This document shows positions 1-5,375 of a stretch of DNA of 5,375 bases, in pieces. Under the pieces are notes generated by a model. The model was not told the origin of the DNA and ran no database searches. It worked only from the letters and a program-made list of their open reading frames with translations. Within the stretch, counting starts at the first letter, position 1. Every line of letters starts with the position of its first letter. The stretch comes from a bacterium. GTDB taxonomy: Bacteria > KSB1 > UBA2214. The position numbers and the translations under genes are program-made. The stretch is from NCBI GenBank assembly GCA_029560815.1, contig JAKQKF010000329.1, positions 1 to 5,375 on the forward strand, given 5' to 3'.

Positions 1-834
1 GTTTACGATGAGCGGAGCGCCGGCGGCGGAGAGTATGATGAACCAGGAACGGCCGTCGTCCGTGCCGTTGACAGGCTGGCCGACGCCGTTGCCGGGGGCG
101 TTGGTTTTGAGATAGATCTCCTCCTCGCCGTCGAGGTTGGCGTCGGCGACAAAAATCTGCTCGATGACCGTGCCGCCGTAATAATCCCAGATCGTCTTGC
201 CGGTGTGGATATCCAGCAATTTGATGAGCCGGGGCTGGTAGGCTTCGTTGGTGGAGATGATGATGAGCAGATCGGGCCGGCCGTCGCGGTTCCCGTCGAT
301 GAGTCCCGCCGGCCTGGCAATGCAGCGCCAGACGGGATCAGCCGCTTCGGGTGCATCCCGGAGCAGGGTGAACAGGGCCAGGCGGCTGCCCCGATGGTCG
401 AAGACATGCAGGAGGAGATCATCCCCGCTCTGTTCATCGACAAAGAGTTCCATCTTCTCGTCCTGGTCCCAGTTAAAAACCGTGGCGTTGATCAGACCGG
501 AAAAGTTGAGCTGGGCCCCGGCGCGGATGTGTTCGAGATCGGAGTAGGTGACATGCGCGGGCGTTCTCGAGGCGGAATCCATTTGCGCATTAATGTTGAT
601 GATCTCATCATAGCCATCTCCATCGAGGTCAGCGATGCGGAAGGTTCCGGCCGGCGGCAGGGGATGGCGTTTCTGGACGGCCAGTCGCTGCGGCAGTTTT
701 TCAGGAGGAATTGAGAGGGCCGTCTCGCTCACGCTTTCCGGGGCACAGGCGGTCAGGGCCAACTGCGCGGCAAGAATGCAAATGGAGATGGAACGACTGC
801 CTGATAAATGGAACTTTTGTACAAGACCGGCCAT
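1..834 (-). CDS. FG-GAP/VCBS-repeat lipoprotein, 5' part only (278 residues visible)
   Basis: The frame is open from the ATG at 834 to the window edge with no stop, so the C-terminus is missing. The N-terminus looks like a lipoprotein signal: basic residues K7 and R14, a hydrophobic stretch at about 16-29, and a lipobox L27-T28-A29-C30. The residue after the Cys is Ala, which by the E. coli sorting rule would favour the outer membrane. Four loops fit the D-x-[DN]-x-D-G-x-x-[DE] calcium-binding pattern of FG-GAP/VCBS repeats: D69/D71/D73/E77, N121/D123/D125/E129, D180/N182/D184/D188 and D231/N233/D235/E239. They are spaced 52, 59 and 51 residues apart, as expected for blades of an integrin-like beta-propeller, and each is followed by a hydrophobic strand. 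The start is supported by a GAGGAG ribosome site 6 bases upstream. The ligand and role are unknown. The missing part could be more propeller, or an extra domain such as a signalling or adhesion module. Repeat class is fairly certain; specific function is not. Confidence 0.88.
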   Translation of the reverse strand, partial: MAGLVQKFHLSGSRSISICILAAQLALTACAPESVSETALSIPPEKLPQRLAVQKRHPLPPAGTFRIADLDGDGYDEIININAQMDSASRTPAHVTYSDLEHIRAGAQLNFSGLINATVFNWDQDEKMELFVDEQSGDDLLLHVFDHRGSRLALFTLLRDAPEAADPVWRCIARPAGLIDGNRDGRPDLLIIISTNEAYQPRLIKLLDIHTGKTIWDYYGGTVIEQIFVADANLDGEEEIYLKTNAPGNGVGQPVNGTDDGRSWFIILSAAGAPLIVN

Positions 835-840
835 GACCCT

Positions 841-846
841 CTCCTC
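841..846 (-). promoter_or_regulatory. Ribosome binding site of the FG-GAP lipoprotein gene
   Basis: GAGGAG on the minus strand lies 6 bases before the ATG at 834, with a second purine run (AGGG) closer in. It fixes this ATG as the start. Confidence 0.7.
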
Positions 847-904
847 ACTCCATGCTGCCCGAAGCTGTTTTGGCTGGAAAATCCGGAATTCGATGGAATA
901 CTGA

Positions 905-933
905 ATTATACATTCTGGCGCTATGAAAGTCAA
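905..933 (-). promoter_or_regulatory. Sigma-70-type promoter for the FG-GAP lipoprotein gene
   Basis: Read on the minus strand, TTGACT (933-928) is followed after exactly 17 bases by TATAAT (910-905). This is 5 of 6 and 6 of 6 matches to the housekeeping consensus at optimal spacing. Transcription would start near 898, giving a leader of about 64 bases before the ATG at 834. The -35 box overlaps the left arm of the dyad at 931-947, so a protein bound there could block or modulate this promoter. It is a sequence match only, but an unusually good one. Confidence 0.72.
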
Positions 934-947
934 GCAACAAATGCTTG
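931..947. promoter_or_regulatory. Operator-like dyad between the divergent promoters
   Basis: CAAGCA (931-936) and TGCTTG (942-947) are perfect inverted arms around a 5-base centre, 17 bases in all. The left arm overlaps the -35 box of the leftward promoter (928-933) and the right arm overlaps the candidate rightward -35 box (945-950). This is a typical place for a dimeric regulator that controls both genes. Six-base arms can also arise by chance, and no regulator gene is visible in the window. Confidence 0.35.
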
Positions 948-957
948 CAAATGGCTG
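938..957. repeat. Tandem direct repeat, 2 x 10 bases
   Basis: CAAATGCTTG (938-947) is followed at once by CAAATGGCTG (948-957), identical at 8 of 10 positions. The period is close to one helical turn, so two proteins could bind side by side on the same face. It overlaps the dyad and the candidate rightward -35 box. It could equally be a replication-slippage product. Confidence 0.4.
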
Positions 958-973
958 TAAAACTTGTTAAACT
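945..973 (+). promoter_or_regulatory. Candidate promoter for the alpha-2-macroglobulin gene
   Basis: TTGCAA (945-950) and TAAACT (968-973) are separated by 17 bases, each matching the sigma-70 consensus at 4 of 6 positions. Transcription would start near 980, leaving a leader of roughly 89 bases before the ATG at 1069. The match is clearly weaker than that of the leftward promoter, which would fit an activator-dependent or lowly expressed gene. No better rightward match was found in the spacer, but the call is tentative. Confidence 0.3.
956..973. repeat. Tandem direct repeat, 2 x 9 bases
   Basis: TGTAAAACT (956-964) is followed at once by TGTTAAACT (965-973), identical at 8 of 9 positions. 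It abuts the 10-base tandem repeat and its second copy contains the candidate rightward -10 box. Whether it is a binding site or slippage in AT-rich DNA cannot be decided here. Confidence 0.4.
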
Positions 974-1058
974 CATGAAAAAGCCGTATTGCGCCTGGTC
1001 ATCGGCTCAGCGCGGCCGGGCCGTCAATTCCGCGTTGGGGTGGGATTTGAAATCGAGT

Positions 1059-1063
1059 GGAGG
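1059..1063 (+). promoter_or_regulatory. Ribosome binding site of the alpha-2-macroglobulin gene
   Basis: GGAGG lies 5 bases before the ATG at 1069. An in-frame TGA at 1048-1050 rules out a longer protein. The in-frame TTG at 1066 is too close to the site and the GTG at 1057 has no site of its own, so ATG 1069 is preferred. Confidence 0.8.
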
Positions 1064-1068
1064 TTTTG

Positions 1069-4000
1069 ATGAAAGGATGGAGTCTCTTTTTCCTGATGCT
1101 GGCCCTCGCCGGCGCTACTCTGGCCGGGGATCTGCAGGTCCAGTCCGTCACTCCCAAAGGCCCGGTCGGGGCGGTCAGCGATGCGTTCAGCATTGTCGTC
1201 ACTTTCAGCGAGCCCATGGTCGCGCTCAAGGCGACGCCGGAGGGTCTCGCCTCCGGGCCGATCAGGATCTCACCGGCCGTCAAGGGCAAATACCGCTGGA
1301 TGGGCACCCGCACCCTGGTTTTCACGCCGCTTGACACTCTGCCCATCGCGACCCGCTTCGAGGTGACCATCCCGGCGGGGACCAAAGCCCTCAGCGGCGC
1401 CGCTCTGAATGCCCCTTATATCTGGAGCTTTGAAACCCTGCGTCCGCTGCTGCTCTCTTCGGCGCCGGAGAGCGGCGAGGGAGGATTCGATCCGCGCGGC
1501 GCCTTTTTCCTCTGCTTCAATCTCGAAATGGATCCGGGCACCGTCAGCGACAAGATCACTCTGAGCGACGGGACACGCGCGGTTCCGCTGCGCTTCCGCC
1601 ATGCCACCTATGAGGAGCTGCACCGCCACTGGCGCCTCGGCGATGATTCCACCCGCGTGATCGCCGCCACGCCCGCGGCGCCTCTCGCCCGCAACAAGAG
1701 CTATACCTTGAAGCTGCAGCCGGGGCTGCCGGCCAAAGAGGGTGCGCTCGGCCTGGCTGAAGCGCGCACCATCACGGTGGTCACCGTCGGCGATCTCGTC
1801 TACCGGGGATTCACCTCCGGACGCAGCGATGAGGGGAAGGTGATCACCCCGGGGAGCGGCATCCAGTTCAATTTCAGCAACCGGGTCGCCCCGTCGGAGC
1901 TGATCAAACATCTCAAATTCCAGCCGGAAGTCAGCGTCCCCGACTATTATGCCGAGCGTACCTGGGGGGTTGGCGAGCTCCGCCTCAACCTGGACTTCCA
2001 GCCCGAGACCCGCTACCGCTTCACCATCGACGGCGGGTTGCAGGATGTGCACGGCAACCGCATCCGCAGCGCCGTGACCGACTCGTTCCGCACGGCGGCC
2101 TATCCCGCCAGGGTCTCGATGAACACCGGTCCCGGGGTGCTCGAAGCCTACGGCGATCGCAGCTATCCGGTCTTTTTTGTCAACAAGGAAAAGGTCAAGG
2201 TGCGCCTTGGCCTGGTCGCCCCGGATCGGCTCATCCCCCTGCTGCTCTCCACCGACGATATCTACGGCCGCGGCAAACCCCTTCCCGACTCGCTTTTTAT
2301 GATCGACCGGCTCTGGGAGATCAGGCAGCCCCGGAACGTCAAGGCGGCGCAGCCCCTCAAGGTGGACTGGGTCCTCGGCGGCCGCAAGACCGGCGTGGTG
2401 CTTTCGGAGGTGGATGATCTCGCGACCGATCCGGAGATCCCGGTGCGCTATAACCGTATCCTGCTGCAGGTGACCAACCTCGGAGTTTCGGCCAAATTTT
2501 CGCCTCTCAATAATCTCGTCTGGGTGACCAACCTCAAGGATGCCACGCCGGTGGCCGGAGCCAGAGTCGAGATCCGCGATGACCGCAACCGGGTGCTTTG
2601 GAGCGGGAGCACGGGGCCCCTCGGGCTGTGCGAAACCCCGGGCTGGCGTGAGCTCGGCATCGCCTCGATCAACCGTTGGGAAAAGCCGCGTCAGTGGGTC
2701 TTTGTCTACAAGGAGCAGGACTTTGCCTACAACGCTTCGGACTGGGGCACCGGCATTTTTCCCTATCGTTTCGATATCGAGTACGAATGGAATCCCGAGC
2801 CGGTCAAGCACGCCGGACTGCTCTTCACGGAGCGGGGCCTGTACCGCGCCGGCGAGACTGTCCATCTCAAGGGGATGCTGCGCGAACGGCGCTATCACGA
2901 CTGGGGGCTCCCGACCGGGAAAAGCTATCTCTTCCGCCTCAGCGACAGCCGCGGCACTGAGTTGGTCAACCAGACCGTCACGCTCTCCGAGTTCGGTTCC
3001 TTCGACTATGATCTCAAGCTGGCGGAGACGGCGCCCCTGGGCTACTACTATGCCAACCTGAGCGATCCGCCCGACAGCAGCGGCATGGAGGGCGAGAGCT
3101 ATATGTACACCTCCTTCCGCGTGGAAGCCTACCGGCCCGCGGAGTTTTCCGTGCGGGTGCGCGCCGCCGCCTCCTCGTTTCTGCTCGGCGACAGCGCCGC
3201 AGCGTTCGTCTCGGCCCACTATCTTTTCGGCGCGCCCCTCGCCGGGCAAAAGGTCGCCTGGAACGCCTATCTCGACCGCGACGGTTTCCGGCCCGAGGGC
3301 TTTGAGGGTTACCAGTTCGGCGTGCCGGAGTGGTACGATGCGGAGACCGAGCGCTTCGCCGGTCGCGTCCTCTCCCAGTCGCGCGGGACCCTCGATGATC
3401 AGGGGAACGCCCGTTTCGCTGTTCCCGTTCGCGCCGCGGGCGTCGATTTTCCCCTCTCGCTCATGGTCAGCGCCGATGTCACCAGCCCGGGCCGTCAGGT
3501 GATCGGAGCGAGCGAAAAGATCATCATCCATCCCGCCTCCTATTATATCGGCCTCAGGCCCGCCACCTCATTTGCCGAGGCGATGAAACCGCTGCCGTTT
3601 GATCTGGTCACGGTGACCCCCGAAGGGACGACCGCCCCGGGCAAAAGTCTCAAGGTGCGGCTGGTCAAGCGTCAGTGGCATTCGGTGCGCAAGGCCGGGA
3701 GCGGCGGCCGTTATGAATGGCTGAGCAAGGTGGTGGATACGCCGGTCGATTCCATCGCCGTCACCAGCACTGCTGCCGCCCAGAGCAAAAGCTTCACGCC
3801 GAAAGAGGCGGGGATCTATTTCCTCGAGGCTGCGGGCCGAGAGGCCGGCGGACGGGCGACCCGGAGCGAAAGCTATATCTATGTGACCGGCAAGGGCTAT
3901 GTCGCCTGGGAGCGCGAGGACGACGACCGCATCGAGCTGGTGGCCGACCGAGCCTCCTACAAACCGGGACAGACCGCCCGGGTGATGGTCAAGTCGCCCT

Positions 4001-5375
4001 TCGAGAGTGCCCGCGCCCTGGTCACCCTCGAGCGCGAAGGGGTGATGAGCCAGCAGGTGCTGACCCTCAGCGGCAGCACCCCGACCATCGAGATCCCGCT
4101 GACGCACAAACATCTGCCCAATGTCTTCATGTCGGTTATTCTGCTGCGCGGGCGCTCGAGCGACCATATCTATTCGGAAGAGGGCGAGGATATCGGCCGG
4201 CCGGCCTTCAAGATCGGCTACGTCAACCTGCCGGTCGATCCGGGCACCCGGCATCTAAAAGTGGCGGTCAAACCGGACCGGAGCGACTATCTGCCCGGTG
4301 CGACGGTCACCCTCGACATCGATGTCCGTGATGCGGCGGGCGAGCCTTCGGCCGCGGAAGTAACCCTGGCCGTTGTCGACCGCGGCGTCCTCAATCTCAT
4401 CAATTACGAGCTGCCCGATCCTTTCGATGCATTCTACGGCAACCGGCCGCTTTCAGTGCAGACCTCCGAGACCCGGCTGCACGTGGTCGAACAGCGCAAC
4501 TATGGCGAGAAAGGCGAGAAGCGCGGCGGCGGCGGGGCCGAAGGATTCGGCAGCGAAATGGATCTGCGCAAGAACTTTAAGGCGACCGCCTACTGGCATC
4601 CGGCGCTCGACGTCGATGCCACCGGCCGCGCCCGGGTGACCTTCAAACTGCCCGACAATCTCACTACCTTCAAGATCATGGCTGTGGCCAATTCGATCGC
4701 CTCCGAATTCGGTTATGGCAGCAGCGAGTTCAAGGTCAACCAGCCGGTGATGCTGCTCGCCACACTGCCGCGCTTTGCCCGCATCGGCGACACCTTTTCG
4801 GCGGGCGCGGTAGTGCACAACTATTCGGGCCAGACGGGCGAGGCGGCCGTGACCCTCCAGGTCGATGGGCTCGAACTGCAGGGCGGCAGCAGCGCCACGG
4901 TCACCGTGCCCCAGGGCGGCAGCCAGGAGGTGCGTTTCAAATTCAAGGCAGTGAAAGAGGGCAAGGCGACCTTCCAGTTCCGCTGCCGGATGGGCAGCTA
5001 CAGCGACGGACTTTTAAGGACGATTCCGGTCCAGGCCCCGGGGGTGCGCGAGAGCGTGGCCCTCTATCAGCGCGCCGACGGCCCGGCGCTCCAGACTCTC
5101 GAAATCCCGCAGGATGCCCACAAGGAGCTTTCGACCCTGGATGTCTCGCTCGCCTCGACGGCCTTTTCGGAGCTATCTGCGCCTTTCGAATATCTGGTCG
5201 ACTATCCCTACGAATGCCTCGAGCAGCGCCTCTCCCGCGCCCTGCCAGTGCTGGTCTCGGCCGACCTGGTCGAGGCTTTTGGCCTGCAGGCCAAAGGCGT
5301 CCGCGATTACCGGGCGATCGTGCAGGGGGTGCTGGCCGATCTGGGCCGCTTCCGCACCGATGAGGGAGGATTTGC
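1069..5375 (+). CDS. Secreted bacterial alpha-2-macroglobulin family protein (YfhM/YfaS type), 5' part only
   Basis: The frame is open from ATG 1069 to the window end (1435 codons plus 2 bases). Residues 1-19 form a signal peptide (K2, hydrophobic 4-18, probable cleavage after A19). No lipobox Cys is present, so the mature protein should be soluble in the periplasm or secreted. Three Ig-like domains (about 24-124, 125-240 and 245-344) are followed by macroglobulin-like domains (e.g. VTNLGVSAK at 468-476). An MG2-type domain follows, with TERGLYRAGETVHLKG at 587-602, then FRVEAYRPAEF at 683-693. The bait-region domain spans about 952-1140, with YKPG at 964, PNV at 1017, VDRGVL at 1103-1108 and PDPFDAFYG at 1116-1124. 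The A2M domain starts near 1172 (PDNLTTF, 1195-1201). The thioester domain begins near 1345, with CLEQ at 1383-1386, and is cut after DEGGF. The family traps proteases: bait cleavage exposes the thioester, which links covalently to the attacker. A pbpC gene often lies beside relatives, but the downstream side is outside the window. Confidence 0.97.
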   Translation, partial: MKGWSLFFLMLALAGATLAGDLQVQSVTPKGPVGAVSDAFSIVVTFSEPMVALKATPEGLASGPIRISPAVKGKYRWMGTRTLVFTPLDTLPIATRFEVTIPAGTKALSGAALNAPYIWSFETLRPLLLSSAPESGEGGFDPRGAFFLCFNLEMDPGTVSDKITLSDGTRAVPLRFRHATYEELHRHWRLGDDSTRVIAATPAAPLARNKSYTLKLQPGLPAKEGALGLAEARTITVVTVGDLVYRGFTSGRSDEGKVITPGSGIQFNFSNRVAPSELIKHLKFQPEVSVPDYYAERTWGVGELRLNLDFQPETRYRFTIDGGLQDVHGNRIRSAVTDSFRTAAYPARVSMNTGPGVLEAYGDRSYPVFFVNKEKVKVRLGLVAPDRLIPLLLSTDDIYGRGKPLPDSLFMIDRLWEIRQPRNVKAAQPLKVDWVLGGRKTGVVLSEVDDLATDPEIPVRYNRILLQVTNLGVSAKFSPLNNLVWVTNLKDATPVAGARVEIRDDRNRVLWSGSTGPLGLCETPGWRELGIASINRWEKPRQWVFVYKEQDFAYNASDWGTGIFPYRFDIEYEWNPEPVKHAGLLFTERGLYRAGETVHLKGMLRERRYHDWGLPTGKSYLFRLSDSRGTELVNQTVTLSEFGSFDYDLKLAETAPLGYYYANLSDPPDSSGMEGESYMYTSFRVEAYRPAEFSVRVRAAASSFLLGDSAAAFVSAHYLFGAPLAGQKVAWNAYLDRDGFRPEGFEGYQFGVPEWYDAETERFAGRVLSQSRGTLDDQGNARFAVPVRAAGVDFPLSLMVSADVTSPGRQVIGASEKIIIHPASYYIGLRPATSFAEAMKPLPFDLVTVTPEGTTAPGKSLKVRLVKRQWHSVRKAGSGGRYEWLSKVVDTPVDSIAVTSTAAAQSKSFTPKEAGIYFLEAAGREAGGRATRSESYIYVTGKGYVAWEREDDDRIELVADRASYKPGQTARVMVKSPFESARALVTLEREGVMSQQVLTLSGSTPTIEIPLTHKHLPNVFMSVILLRGRSSDHIYSEEGEDIGRPAFKIGYVNLPVDPGTRHLKVAVKPDRSDYLPGATVTLDIDVRDAAGEPSAAEVTLAVVDRGVLNLINYELPDPFDAFYGNRPLSVQTSETRLHVVEQRNYGEKGEKRGGGGAEGFGSEMDLRKNFKATAYWHPALDVDATGRARVTFKLPDNLTTFKIMAVANSIASEFGYGSSEFKVNQPVMLLATLPRFARIGDTFSAGAVVHNYSGQTGEAAVTLQVDGLELQGGSSATVTVPQGGSQEVRFKFKAVKEGKATFQFRCRMGSYSDGLLRTIPVQAPGVRESVALYQRADGPALQTLEIPQDAHKELSTLDVSLASTAFSELSAPFEYLVDYPYECLEQRLSRALPVLVSADLVEAFGLQAKGVRDYRAIVQGVLADLGRFRTDEGGF
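4501..4560 (+). other. Probable bait segment of the alpha-2-macroglobulin (residues 1145-1164)
   Basis: Residues 1145-1164 lie between the end of the bait-region domain (after PDPFDAFYG at 1116-1124) and the A2M domain (W1176 and following). The segment is rich in Gly, Glu, Lys and Arg, includes EKRGGGG at 1150-1156, and lacks any hydrophobic strand pattern. A flexible exposed stretch at this point is where the protease-cleaved bait lies in animal A2Ms. K1148, K1151 and R1152 would be sites for trypsin-like enzymes. The exact bait position in this protein is inferred from domain order. Confidence 0.5.
5215..5226 (+). other. Thioester motif Cys-Leu-Glu-Gln (residues 1383-1386)
   Basis: The motif sits in the context YPYECLEQRLSRALP, typical of bacterial A2M thioester domains. 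Cys1383 and Gln1386 are the residues that form the internal thioester in the family. Both are present, so this copy should be able to attach covalently to its target, unlike family members that have lost the Cys. Confidence 0.93.

Noticed and set aside
205..714. A 169-codon plus-strand open frame
   Set aside because: It is antisense to the FG-GAP lipoprotein gene, whose frame has calcium-loop motifs, a lipobox and a ribosome site; this frame has none of these.
816..823. An 8-base perfect palindrome TTGTACAA
   Set aside because: It lies within the first codons of the FG-GAP gene, has short arms without a loop, and is easily explained by chance.
1005..1020. A possible GC hairpin (CGGC...GCCG) in the A2M leader
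   Set aside because: Only four pairs with an eight-base loop and no following T-run, so it is neither a credible terminator nor a riboswitch.
945..1334. A 129-codon plus-strand frame starting in the spacer
   Set aside because: It starts at a TTG inside the candidate promoter with no ribosome site and then overlaps the A2M gene out of frame; the translation becomes Arg/Gly-rich without motifs.
1270..3531. A 753-codon open frame on the minus strand, antisense to the A2M gene
   Set aside because: Its translation is a repetitive mix of Gly, Ala, Arg, Asp, Glu and His without recognisable motifs, signal or domains. It lies wholly over a plus-strand frame with clear A2M motifs. Long antisense frames like this are common in GC-rich genes.
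3568..4254. A 228-codon minus-strand open frame
   Set aside because: It lies antisense to the MG and bait-region domains of the A2M and shows no family motif; it is a composition artefact.
3717..4331. A 204-codon plus-strand frame within the A2M gene
   Set aside because: It is an out-of-frame shadow rich in Arg, Gly and Pro, with no independent start signals.

Overview
The window holds two divergently transcribed, incomplete protein genes separated by a 234-base AT-richer spacer. Both reading frames run off the window ends, so both products are truncated here by the boundaries and not by mutation.

Left (minus strand, 834 to 1): the first 278 residues of a predicted lipoprotein with four evenly spaced FG-GAP/VCBS-type calcium-loop repeats, probably the start of a surface beta-propeller. 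Middle (835-1068): the shared upstream region. It contains a near-consensus sigma-70 promoter facing left, a weaker candidate promoter facing right, a 17-base dyad touching both -35 elements, and two short back-to-back tandem duplications. Right (plus strand, 1069 to the end): the first 1435 residues of a large secreted bacterial alpha-2-macroglobulin (A2M), with a signal peptide, N-terminal Ig-like domains, MG domains, the bait-region domain, the conserved A2M domain and the start of the thioester domain with an intact Cys-Leu-Glu-Gln motif.

Both products are exported envelope proteins, and the lipoprotein signal plus an A2M suggest a Gram-negative (diderm) bacterium with a GC-rich genome. 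The leftward promoter looks like a standard TTGACA/TATAAT type, which is unlike the usual Bacteroidota promoter. An environmental lineage of the FCB type or a similar uncultured phylum is plausible, but the taxon cannot be fixed from this sequence. The A2M would trap proteases that reach the periplasm or cell surface. What the propeller lipoprotein binds is unknown. Nothing beyond the shared spacer links the two genes functionally. No RNA genes, insertion sequences, CRISPR arrays or terminators were found. I see no convincing evidence of an undescribed system; the most interesting points are the A2M architecture and the compact regulatory spacer.
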